Part shown: in pieces, positions 51,208-58,000 of the stretch
Position numbering within the stretch: the first letter of the stretch is position 1
Layout: every line of letters begins with the position of its first letter
Source of the DNA: Micromonospora cathayae
Lineage (GTDB): Bacteria > Actinomycetota > Actinomycetes > Mycobacteriales > Micromonosporaceae
Reading direction: 5' to 3'
NCBI RefSeq assembly: GCF_028993575.1
Contig: NZ_CP118615.1
Location: 2,108,001-2,172,000 of the forward strand
Length of the DNA stretch: 64,000 nt
Program-made: the position numbers and the translations under genes
Notes under the pieces: generated by a model
Told to the model about the DNA's origin: nothing
Databases searched by the model: none
Seen by the model: the letters and a program-made list of their open reading frames with translations, nothing else

Positions 51208-52225
51208 GGGGAGGAGTCCAGCCTTCGAGGATTTCGCGGCCCCGTCCCGGGTCGCTGGCGAGATCGAGCGCCACGAACAGCGGGCGAGCCAGCGGCCAGG
51301 TTTCGTGGGGCCGGTCGATGCGGCTGGCGCAGATCAACGGAATCGGAGCTATCCGAACAGTGGCGGCACGGCTCTCACGGGTGTGGGCCATGCCGAGCAG
51401 GTTGACGGCTCTCCGGACGATGGCCTGGTCGGGTACGTAGAAATCGGGGGGATAGTCCGACCGGATCCCGACGGGCGCGCCGTACGCTGCGGCCGCGACG
51501 GTGTCGGTCAATGCCCAACCGGTCGTGGCCTCGATATTGGTCATGCCCAACCGGAGCACGGCCTGCACCGAGCCGGCCCCGCTGGCGGTCGACGGTGCCC
51601 GCTGTAGGTCGGTGAGCTGCGGCTGCCAGCGTTCAGCGAGTTGCCAGAACAGGTCGGGAACGACTGGTTTGCGCCGCTCGTCGACGAGACCAGCGCTGCG
51701 TAGGCCCGTGATAGCGCTTGAGACCGAGCTCGGCGACCTCCCGAGGGCTCTGGCGATCTGCCGGATGGACGCTGGATCGGTCGGATGGAGGAGCATCAGG
51801 GCCGCCACCTCCTCGGCCACCCGTCCGGCCAGAGGCAAAGAACGATCCGGCGGTGTGCTCAGTCGGGGAACGTCGACGTCGACGTAGAGGCCCTTGCCGA
51901 CGAGATGCAGGTGGCCGCGAAGGTCGAGCCATCCCCATCCGGCGGCGCGAAGTACACGGCGAGCCTGCTCCGTTATCCGGTCGGCGACAACCACTCTGAG
52001 ATCCGGGTTCCCGTCGGGAGATACCCATCGACTGAGTCGGTGTTCCAGGCCCTCCGCTGAAGCGAGGGAGATCCGCTTGAGCTGGACCGAGATCCGTCCA
52101 CCGGCGGGATTGACCAGGAACAGGTCCATCCCGGTGGCGCCCGCTGGTTCTTCGACCGTCAGGCCGATCGCCAGGACGGCATCCCGTAGTTCCTCAATTC
52201 CGTTCGTCCCGCCCCTGGCCTGCAT
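51182..52225 (-). CDS. AbiEi-like winged-helix regulator (antitoxin candidate)
   Basis: A 347-aa protein. The first 110 residues form an alpha/beta region (DLFLVNPAGGRISVQLKRISL; DLRVVVADRITEQARRVLRAAGWGWLDLRGHLHL) like a degenerate nuclease fold. A winged helix follows: DPASIRQIARALGRSPSSVSSAITGLRSAGLVDE. The C-terminal part (about 200-347) is alpha/beta. Antitoxins of AbiE systems have N-terminal winged helices that bind inverted repeats upstream of their operon; here the winged helix is central. The next gene encodes the nucleotidyltransferase and overlaps it. Start ATG 52225 is 6 nt after a -10 hexamer. Confidence 0.65.
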   Translation of the reverse strand: MQARGGTNGIEELRDAVLAIGLTVEEPAGATGMDLFLVNPAGGRISVQLKRISLASAEGLEHRLSRWVSPDGNPDLRVVVADRITEQARRVLRAAGWGWLDLRGHLHLVGKGLYVDVDVPRLSTPPDRSLPLAGRVAEEVAALMLLHPTDPASIRQIARALGRSPSSVSSAITGLRSAGLVDERRKPVVPDLFWQLAERWQPQLTDLQRAPSTASGAGSVQAVLRLGMTNIEATTGWALTDTVAAAAYGAPVGIRSDYPPDFYVPDQAIVRRAVNLLGMAHTRESRAATVRIAPIPLICASRIDRPHETWPLARPLFVALDLASDPGRGREILEGWTPPHETGPRVW

Positions 52226-52231
52226 GGTCCG

Positions 52232-52275
52232 ATCCTAGCCTGTTCGGTGTTCGGTCATGACCGAACACCGAACAG
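52232..52275 (-). promoter_or_regulatory. Promoter with a perfect 36-bp palindromic operator
   Basis: The minus-strand -10 TAGGAT (52232-52237) lies 6 nt before the ATG at 52225. Upstream of it, at 52240-52275, CTGTTCGGTGTTCGGTCA and its exact reverse complement form a 36-bp perfect palindrome that covers the -35 position. Each half contains TGTTCGG twice. This is the arrangement of an autoregulated toxin/antitoxin operon. Confidence 0.85.
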
Positions 52276-52364
52276 TGGGGATGGGCCGTCCTGCGGCACC
52301 ACCGATGCCGACCTGGTCGGCCCGAGTCACGCTCGGCTTACCCCGTACCGCCCCGGCGGGCTGG

Positions 52365-52757
52365 TTACTTGACGGACCGCACCTCGGCCACCCGACGCCG
52401 GAGCAGGCAGAACTCGTTGCCCTCGGGGTCGGCGAGCACGTGCCAGGACTCCTCGCCGGTCTGCCCGACGTCGACCGGGCGCGCCCCGGCGGCGAGCAAC
52501 CGCTCCAGCTCGGCGTCCTGTTCCCGGTCGGTGGGGTTCACGTCGATGTGCAGCCGCAGCTTGCCGGCCCTCGGCTCGTCGGACCGGCTGAGGATGATCG
52601 TGGGCTGCGGGCCGCCGAAACCCACGCCGGGCGGCCCGATCTCGATGTCCCCGTCGTCGCGGTCCAGTTCGACGTAGCCCAGCACCTCGCACCAGAACCG
52701 GGCCAGCAGCTCGGGATCGCGGCAGTCCAGGACCAGTTCGGTGATACGGCACGCCAT
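52365..52757 (-). CDS. VOC superfamily protein (glyoxalase/bleomycin-resistance fold)
   Basis: A 130-aa protein from ATG 52757 (GTG 52766 also possible). ITELVLDCRDPELLARFWCEVLGYVELDRDD is the first beta-alpha-beta module, and LRLHIDVNPTDREQDAELERLLAAGARPVDVGQTGEESWHVLADPEGNEFCLL the second, with the metal-type His and Glu positions. Enzymes of this fold are dioxygenases, isomerases or drug-binding proteins; no specific role can be given. The acetyltransferase gene is 31 bp upstream. Confidence 0.88.
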   Translation of the reverse strand: MACRITELVLDCRDPELLARFWCEVLGYVELDRDDGDIEIGPPGVGFGGPQPTIILSRSDEPRAGKLRLHIDVNPTDREQDAELERLLAAGARPVDVGQTGEESWHVLADPEGNEFCLLRRRVAEVRSVK

Positions 52758-52788
52758 GAGGGTCACCGTAACCTCTCCGGCAGGCTCG

Positions 52789-53244
52789 TCAGAGATCCAG
52801 GACGCCGACGGTCTGGCCGCCGCTGCGCTCCCCGGTCGGCCGGAAGCCCAGCTTCAGGTAGAACGCTTCCGGCCCGCCGGGTCGGGGCTCCCAGGTGACG
52901 TACGCCCGGGAGCCACCCCGGGACCGGATCTCCGCGCACACCGCCCGGACGGCGAACCGGCCGTACCCGTTGCCCTGGGCGTCGGCGGCGACGTTCAGCC
53001 GCCAGAGGCCGGACCGGCGGTCGGCCGGATCACGGTCGGGGTTCCACGGGATGTCGAGGAAGGCCATCAGGAAGCCGACCAGCCGCTCCCCGTCGTAGAT
53101 CAGGCGGGGCCAGGCGTGCTCGGGGTGGACGTACGCCTCGGCCAGCGACTTGACCACCGGCGCGACCAGATCCTCCTGTTCGGGGCGTACGGACAGCGCC
53201 AGCGCCGCCTCGTAGTTTGTCGGGGTGACACTCTCCAGCCGCAT
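52789..53244 (-). CDS. GNAT family N-acetyltransferase
   Basis: A 151-aa protein from ATG 53244. ERLVGFLMAFLDIPWN, WRLNVAADAQGNGYGRFAVRAVCAEI (acetyl-CoA loop Q/RxxGxG/A) and GPEAFYLKLGFRPTGE are family motifs; it resembles spermidine acetyltransferase-like proteins. TAGGGT stands 7 nt before the start. It probably forms a unit with the VOC gene. Confidence 0.88.
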   Translation of the reverse strand: MRLESVTPTNYEAALALSVRPEQEDLVAPVVKSLAEAYVHPEHAWPRLIYDGERLVGFLMAFLDIPWNPDRDPADRRSGLWRLNVAADAQGNGYGRFAVRAVCAEIRSRGGSRAYVTWEPRPGGPEAFYLKLGFRPTGERSGGQTVGVLDL

Positions 53245-53251
53245 GCGGCGG

Positions 53252-53257
53252 ACCCTA
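53252..53257 (-). promoter_or_regulatory. -10 hexamer TAGGGT, probable leaderless promoter
   Basis: TAGGGT on the minus strand lies 7 nt before ATG 53244. Confidence 0.5.
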
Positions 53258-53280
53258 GCGATCCGACGACAGGGCCGCGA

Positions 53281-53324
53281 CCGCATTCCGCCGGCCCGGG
53301 GGAGGACGGGCCGGCGGAATGCGG
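53281..53324 (-). terminator. Strong hairpin terminator after the lamin-tail-domain gene
   Basis: An 18-bp perfect stem CCGCATTCCGCCGGCCCG/CGGGCCGGCGGAATGCGG with an 8-nt loop, 6 bp beyond the stop of the minus-strand gene. Confidence 0.9.
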
Positions 53325-53329
53325 GGACG

Positions 53330-53785
53330 TCAGCAGTTGGTGTATCCGCTGCCGACCTTCGTCCAGGTGCAACTGTCGATGAGCGTGCCGGACGCGTTCC
53401 GCAGGTACGCGGTGTCGCCGGTGTTGTTCCAGACGTACCAGGAACGGCCCCAGTACCGGTCGGTGCCCTTGTTGGTGCCCTTTCCGGTACGGATGAGAAT
53501 GCTGTTTCCGGCGGCGACCTTGAAGTCGCTGGTGAACTTGTAGGTGTAGCCGGCCTTGTCGCGCACGTACCAGCCCTTGAGGTTGATGACCGTGCTGCGC
53601 TTGTTGGTCAGCCGGACGTACTCGGCGTTCAGGCTGCTGTTGGAGCCGGTGTCGCTGCCGGGCGAGTCGTAGTAGACCTTGGTGAACATGACCGCCGGGG
53701 CGGCCTGCGCCGGGGCGGCGGCGACGAGCGAACCGCCGAAAGCGATGGCGAGTGCCGAGGCGAACCCGATCAGCCTCTTCTTCAC
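53330..53785 (-). CDS. Secreted lamin-tail-domain protein
   Basis: A 151-aa protein with a Sec signal peptide (MKKRLIGFASALAIAFGGSL..., cleavage near AQAAP). The mature part is a single LTD fold: MFTKVYYDSPGSD, LNAEYVRLTNKRSTVINLKGWYVRDKAGYTYKF, NSILIRTGKGTNKG, YWGRSWYVWNNTGDTAYLRNASGTLIDSC. A preceding GGAGG supports the start. LTD proteins are extracellular and often tied to nucleases or cell-wall processes; single-domain forms like this have unknown function. Codons AAG/AAC and TAC enriched, but GC3 stays high. Confidence 0.9.
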   Translation of the reverse strand: MKKRLIGFASALAIAFGGSLVAAAPAQAAPAVMFTKVYYDSPGSDTGSNSSLNAEYVRLTNKRSTVINLKGWYVRDKAGYTYKFTSDFKVAAGNSILIRTGKGTNKGTDRYWGRSWYVWNNTGDTAYLRNASGTLIDSCTWTKVGSGYTNC

Positions 53786-53929
53786 ATGGTCCTCCGGTGG
53801 AAAGTGCGGCCCCTCACCGGCTGAATGCGGTGGGGCGTTGAATGCGCGCAGAAGCTAACCACGGCGGGCGAGAGTTCCGGTACAACCGCACAGGTTCAGG
53901 AGCGATGGCTGCTCGGATACCCTTCGGCC

Positions 53930-53975
53930 GTCCATAGTGGTTGGTCGCCACCGGTCGTAGGAACCACTAATGGAC
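53930..53975. repeat. Inverted repeat between the GntR and LTD genes
   Basis: GTCCATAGTGGTT (53930-53942) pairs with AACCACTAATGGAC (53962-53975) except for one bulge; 19-nt loop. It lies downstream of the GntR gene and upstream of the LTD gene, so terminator or operator are both possible. Confidence 0.7.
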
Positions 53976-54037
53976 AATCAGACAGAGCCCGCCGGACAAC
54001 GGCGGCATTCTCGGCCCGACGCGTACCCGTGATCTGG

Positions 54038-54262
54038 CTATCGGGGCTTCTGGTCGGTGACGTAGACACCCTTGCCCTGCCGGCCGTCGATCAGCCCCTC
54101 GGACTTGAGCACGATCATCGCGGTGCGGATCACGGTGTTGCTGACCTCGTACTGCTTGCAGAGGGCGTTGAACGAGGGCAACTGGTCGCCCGGCTTCAAC
54201 TCGCCGGAGCGAATCTTCTCCCGGATATCACGGGCGACCTGGAGGTAGGCAGCTTCAGACAT
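54038..54262 (-). CDS. Short GntR-family DNA-binding protein (winged helix only)
   Basis: A 74-aa protein: YLQVARDIREKIRSGELKPGDQLPSFNALCKQYEVSNTVIRTAMIVLKSEGLIDGRQGKGVYV, a complete GntR-type winged helix with no effector domain. Such mini-GntR proteins are common beside XRE genes and on integrative elements of actinomycetes (compare KorSA-like regulators). It is divergent from the small-protein/XRE pair, across a 221-bp region carrying an inverted repeat. Confidence 0.9.
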   Translation of the reverse strand: MSEAAYLQVARDIREKIRSGELKPGDQLPSFNALCKQYEVSNTVIRTAMIVLKSEGLIDGRQGKGVYVTDQKPR

Positions 54263-54327
54263 GGTGGTGCTCCCAGCTTGGCGGCTGGTCCAAGCAGATC
54301 ACACCCCATAGCTGACTTACAACGCTT

Positions 54328-54356
54328 TGCGCTAGCAGTGGTTGACGACTAGCGCA
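54328..54356. promoter_or_regulatory. Inverted repeat TGCGCTAG/CTAGCGCA, candidate operator
   Basis: Half-sites at 54328-54335 and 54349-54356 separated by 13 nt, in the divergent promoter region of the GntR gene and the small-protein/XRE genes. A further partial word GCGCATTGCGC adjoins it. Likely bound by the GntR or XRE protein. Confidence 0.6.
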
Positions 54357-54483
54357 TTGCGCTTTAAGTTGCTCGTGGGGTTACTCCAGCTTGGCGGCGG
54401 GGTGACTCTCCGTAGGTGCCCTGCCTGGCGGGACAACGGCTGGCTGGGTGCCTACGGGCCCACAGGCGTCGGCGGGAGGTGTC

Positions 54484-54747
54484 GTGACCGGACCGAACGG
54501 TGCAACCAACCAGAGCCCAGGCGACAACCCCATCCACCCGCCGCCGGGCGGCAACCAGCGGCCCCACGTCAGGCGACTGCGCGTCTCGTACGACGAGTAT
54601 GTCCTCACGGCGGCGCTGACGCTCGCCCGTCGGCACCGGCCGGTCTGGTCCTGGCGGCGGTGGCGGCGCGTCTGCCGCTGCGGGGCGGACCTGCCCTGCG
54701 CGACCCGGCACCGTGTCCCGCTCAACCGTGGTCACTGGCCCCGATGA
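54484..54747 (+). CDS. Small basic protein with Cys pair, upstream of the XRE regulator
   Basis: An 87-aa protein from GTG 54484 with GGGAGG 6 nt upstream. RRLRVSYDEYVLTAALTLARRHRPVWSWRRWRRVCRCGADLPC: basic, Trp-rich, with three cysteines in a CRCGxxxPC pattern. Its stop overlaps the next start (ATGA). Proteins of this size and pattern precede XRE genes in many Micromonosporaceae; function unknown. Confidence 0.65.
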   Translation: MTGPNGATNQSPGDNPIHPPPGGNQRPHVRRLRVSYDEYVLTAALTLARRHRPVWSWRRWRRVCRCGADLPCATRHRVPLNRGHWPR

Positions 54748-56015
54748 CCGATCGGCGACGCGGCAACGCGGGAGCACACCGCTACGACGCCTCCCGCCCG
54801 GGACGCGGGGTGGCGAACAACAGTGACCGGCTGCCCATCGGCCGGCGGGTGGCGTACTGGCGCGGGCGGCGGAGAATGTCGCAGCAGATGTTCGCCGACC
54901 GGCTCGGCAAGTCGAAGAGCTGGGTGGACAAGGTCGAACGCGGGGTCCGCTCGCTGGACCGGGTCTCCGTCCTCCAGGAGATCGCCGCCGTCTTGCAGAT
55001 CGACACCGCTGTGCTGTTCGGCCGGGACGCCCAGCCGGTCGAGGTGACCGAGCGCGCCGAGGGCGTGCAGCGGATCCGGGTGGCGCTGTCCCGGTACGAC
55101 ATTCCGCTGGGCCGGCCGGCGGGCCGCCGCCCGGTGCTGCCGGTGGACCGGATGCTGCGGGAGGTCACGCACGCCTGGACGACGTTCCAGCATGCCCGGT
55201 ACCAGCAGGTGATCGACCTGCTGCCGGACCTGCTCACCGACGCCCAACGCACCCAGGCCGGTGATCCGGCGGCGGGCCGGGTGCCGCTGGTCGAGGCGTA
55301 CCGGATCACCGCGTCACTGCTGGTCAAGGTCGGCGACGCCGAGCTGGCCCGGCTGGCCGCCGACCGGGCGATGATCGCCGCGACCGGTGACCGGACCCTG
55401 GTGGCCGCCGCAGCCGTCCAGCTCGGCGAGGTGTTGCGCGCCGCCGGGCAGGCGCGGGTGGCGAAGTCGGCGCTGCTCGCCGCCGCGTACCGGATCGCGC
55501 CTCCGGTGATCGAGCACGGTACGCCGGCCGAGCTGGCCCTGTGCGGCACCCTGCTCGTGCAGGCCGCCCTGGCGGCGGCACAGTACGGCGACGAACCGGG
55601 CGCAGTCGAGCTGATCGACGACGCCGCCGGCATGGCGGACCGGGTGGGGGAGGGCCACGACCACCATCGCACCGGGTTCGGGCCCACCGCCGTGGAGTTG
55701 GCCCGCGCCGCTGTGTCCCTCGAACTGGGCGACGCCCGCGACGCGATCTCCCGGCACGAGAAGGCGGTCCGGCGGGGCGGCTGGCGGTGGCTGCCCACCG
55801 GGCACCGCGCCGCCCACCTGGTCGACGCGGCACAGGCGTACCTCCAGGCCGGCGACCCGGTCAACGCCGGGCGGGTCCTGGTGGACGTCGAACGGACCGC
55901 GCCCGCCGAGATCCGGCACCGTCCGGACGCCCGGGAGGTGCTCGCCCAGGTCGCCCGCGACCCGTACGCCCCGGAGCCGGTCATCCACCTCGCCGTCACC
56001 CTCGGCGTGGGCTGA
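54744..56015 (+). CDS. XRE-family regulator with TPR-like C-terminal domain
   Basis: A 423-aa protein. The HTH is RVAYWRGRRRMSQQMFADRLGKSKSWVDKVERGVRSLDRVSVLQEIAAVLQ (about 30-85); the remaining 320 residues are alpha-helical with repeats such as AELARLAADRAMIAATGDRTLVAAAAVQLGEVLRAAGQ, consistent with a TPR-type sensor. The layout resembles Rap/AimR-like or quorum-type regulators of Gram-positives (HTH-TPR), but in actinomycetes also ordinary antibiotic-locus regulators. Overlaps the small-protein gene by 4 bp. Confidence 0.88.
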   Translation: MTDRRRGNAGAHRYDASRPGRGVANNSDRLPIGRRVAYWRGRRRMSQQMFADRLGKSKSWVDKVERGVRSLDRVSVLQEIAAVLQIDTAVLFGRDAQPVEVTERAEGVQRIRVALSRYDIPLGRPAGRRPVLPVDRMLREVTHAWTTFQHARYQQVIDLLPDLLTDAQRTQAGDPAAGRVPLVEAYRITASLLVKVGDAELARLAADRAMIAATGDRTLVAAAAVQLGEVLRAAGQARVAKSALLAAAYRIAPPVIEHGTPAELALCGTLLVQAALAAAQYGDEPGAVELIDDAAGMADRVGEGHDHHRTGFGPTAVELARAAVSLELGDARDAISRHEKAVRRGGWRWLPTGHRAAHLVDAAQAYLQAGDPVNAGRVLVDVERTAPAEIRHRPDAREVLAQVARDPYAPEPVIHLAVTLGVG

Positions 56016-56039
56016 CCGGTGGCCGTGCCGTTCGGTGGA

Positions 56040-56393
56040 TCAGGCGGCGAGTTTCCGCACCACGTACTGGTTGAGACTCAACCCGTCCTCCGCGGCGTGG
56101 ATCGCCAGCTCGCGGTGCAGGCTTTCGCCGACCCGGACGTTGAACTTGCCCGAATAGCTACGTTCGGCGAACGGCACCGGCACCTCCTCGCCCTGCTGCG
56201 CCATGTCCGTGATGACCTCACGCAGCAGGTCTTCAAGCCCTTGCAGAGCATCGATCTGGGAGGAGGCCAGCCAGGAAAGAGACGGGAGCTCGGCGCAGGT
56301 GGCAACGAACATCGGATCGCGCTCGTCCTGGTGGAGCACGCTGAGGGTCGTCGATGTTGCCGGTGCCGGGCAGAACGTGCTGGAATGGCTCAC
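56040..56393 (-). CDS. HicB-like antitoxin without an adjacent HicA
   Basis: A 117-aa protein. PMFVATCAELPSLSWLASSQIDALQGLEDLLREVITDM is the partial RNase-H-like HicB fold, and YSGKFNVRVGESLHRELAIHAAEDGLSLNQYVVRKLA a ribbon-helix-helix DNA-binding end. Start GTG 56393 is tentative because no clear ribosome site is seen. No HicA-like gene is present on either side, so it is an orphan or acts with a distant partner. Confidence 0.72.
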   Translation of the reverse strand: MSHSSTFCPAPATSTTLSVLHQDERDPMFVATCAELPSLSWLASSQIDALQGLEDLLREVITDMAQQGEEVPVPFAERSYSGKFNVRVGESLHRELAIHAAEDGLSLNQYVVRKLAA

Positions 56394-56600
56394 ATCGCCG
56401 CAGCGCGGGGGCAACCGCGCTGGGAACGGCCAGCACGGGAGCATCGCAGTGTCGGCAGCGCGCCGCCCTGGGCGGACGTCCGCGCGCCGCATCGCCGGGC
56501 CAGCTCCACGACAGCTCGACGACGGCGGGAACCCACCCCCTCGGAGCTGTCCGATCAGGTCTGCCAGCGCACCAGAACCGGCGACGAGGTGAAAGCGATC

Positions 56601-57185
56601 ATGATTACCCGGGAGAGTCTCGCGGGGTGGTACCGGAACCGCTTCGTGTGGGTGGCGGTGATCCTGCTGGCGGTGTCCGCCGGCGTGACCGTACTGGTCA
56701 ACTCGGCCGGCCCGGAACCGGAGCCGATGGACCTACGTGGTCAGCTCACGACCCGGATGCGGGTCATGTTCGAACAGGCCGATCCGGGGCAGCACAACCA
56801 CGCGGCCCACAACGTCCAGCAGGTGACCAACGGGGAGGACGAGAAGCCGGCGGTGATCTGCGGGGTCCACGTCTACGGCTTCGAGCCGGCCGGGGCCACC
56901 CAGCTCGCCGACGTGCGGACGGTCTACGGCTTCCACCTCTGCGGGGTGGCCGAGAAGAAGCGTCCCTGGGACGTCGCGGTCAAGCTGGTCGGTCCGATGA
57001 TCGTGGACATGTCCACCGAGCCGCCGGGCATCCAGGTGGTCGAGGCGACCGAGAACGTCAGGTTCGTCGACCGGCTGCGGGAGATGTTCCCGGCGAAGTA
57101 CGCGGATCTGGCGAGCAAGGAGGCGCTGGGCCCGTCGGAGATGGCCGACCTGCGCCGCCGGTACGACGCCGCGGCCGGATTCTGA
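56601..57185 (+). CDS. Membrane-anchored protein of unknown function
   Basis: A 194-aa protein from ATG 56601 (GTG 56589 possible). A single N-terminal helix (WVAVILLAVSAGVTVLV) leads to an outer domain with EDEKPAVICGVHVYGFEPAGAT, VYGFHLCGVAEKKRPWDVAVKLVGPMIVDMS and RLREMFPAKYADLA. Two cysteines (ICG, LCG) could form a disulfide. No family recognised. Confidence 0.72.
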   Translation: MITRESLAGWYRNRFVWVAVILLAVSAGVTVLVNSAGPEPEPMDLRGQLTTRMRVMFEQADPGQHNHAAHNVQQVTNGEDEKPAVICGVHVYGFEPAGATQLADVRTVYGFHLCGVAEKKRPWDVAVKLVGPMIVDMSTEPPGIQVVEATENVRFVDRLREMFPAKYADLASKEALGPSEMADLRRRYDAAAGF

Positions 57186-57305
57186 GCCGTCCCGCCGGAC
57201 GGCTGCCCGCTGGCTGCCGTTCCGCCGGCTGCCGGCTCAGCTGGTTGGCTGCTTGCCGGTTGCCGGCTCAGCCGGCCGCCTGCTCGGTCGGCGACAACGC
57301 CTGAT

Positions 57306-57707
57306 CTAGTCGACGACCCAGCCGCGCAGCGCCGCCAGGGCCGGGGTCAGCGACGCGACCACGACGAGAACCGCGCCGACCGTACCGACGACGAGGCTGC
57401 GTGATCGCGGATGGTGCCGCAGCCGACCGAGGGCGGCGAGGACCGTACCCGCGGCGACCAACGGCACCACGGCCAGGCCGAGCACCAGCAGCCCCTGCGC
57501 CTGCCGCCAGGCCCCCGGCCACAGGTCGGCGTCGCCGGTGTACGCGTCGCCCTGGTACGGCAGGTAGAAATGCCCGGCGAAGGACGCCGCCCGGCCCAGG
57601 GCGACGACGACGGCGACGAGATAGGCGGCGGTCAGCGCGAACTGCGCGACGGTCAGCGCGCGACCGGTCCCCGGCTCGACGGCCACATCGACTGCGGACG
57701 TTGTCAT
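57306..57707 (-). CDS. Four-helix membrane protein of unknown function
   Basis: A 133-aa protein with hydrophobic segments FALTAAYLVAVVVALGRAAS, QGLLVLGLAVVPLVAAGTVLAAL and LVVGTVGAVLVVVASLTPALAAL plus a loop FYLPYQGDAYTGDADLWPGAW. No motif known. Confidence 0.65.
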   Translation of the reverse strand: MTTSAVDVAVEPGTGRALTVAQFALTAAYLVAVVVALGRAASFAGHFYLPYQGDAYTGDADLWPGAWRQAQGLLVLGLAVVPLVAAGTVLAALGRLRHHPRSRSLVVGTVGAVLVVVASLTPALAALRGWVVD

Positions 57708-58000
57708 GCCCCGATGCTAGGTGCTGTCCCGTGGGGGCACGACGGTTGCTGGCTGCCTGAGCTGTAATCGCTTCGGCGTGTCGTCTACCGGAGCCACCCA
57801 GGAAGCCGGTGTGACATCGGGCGACCCGCAGCACGGGATCCACGGGACGGAACCTGGTCGGAGGGTGGGGTGGCGACCGGTGTCGGCTGTCCCTGATCGG
57901 ACACCGGCCGGTGCCCTGATCCGGGCCGATCTCGACCACCTCGGCGTTACGCTGGGTGATCGAGTCGGTGCTGACGGCTCGGGTCGTACGGAGGGTTCCG
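57708..58000. promoter_or_regulatory. Intergenic region before the M4 protease gene
   Basis: 293 bp. CCGGTGTC (57877-57884) pairs with GACACCGG (57900-57907). A GGAGG at 57989 sets the protease start. Open frames crossing this stretch have no supporting features. Confidence 0.45.

Noticed and set aside
56394..56600. HicA toxin upstream of the HicB-like gene
   Set aside because: No 55-80 residue frame with the HicA fold (conserved His, G-S-H strand) on either strand here.
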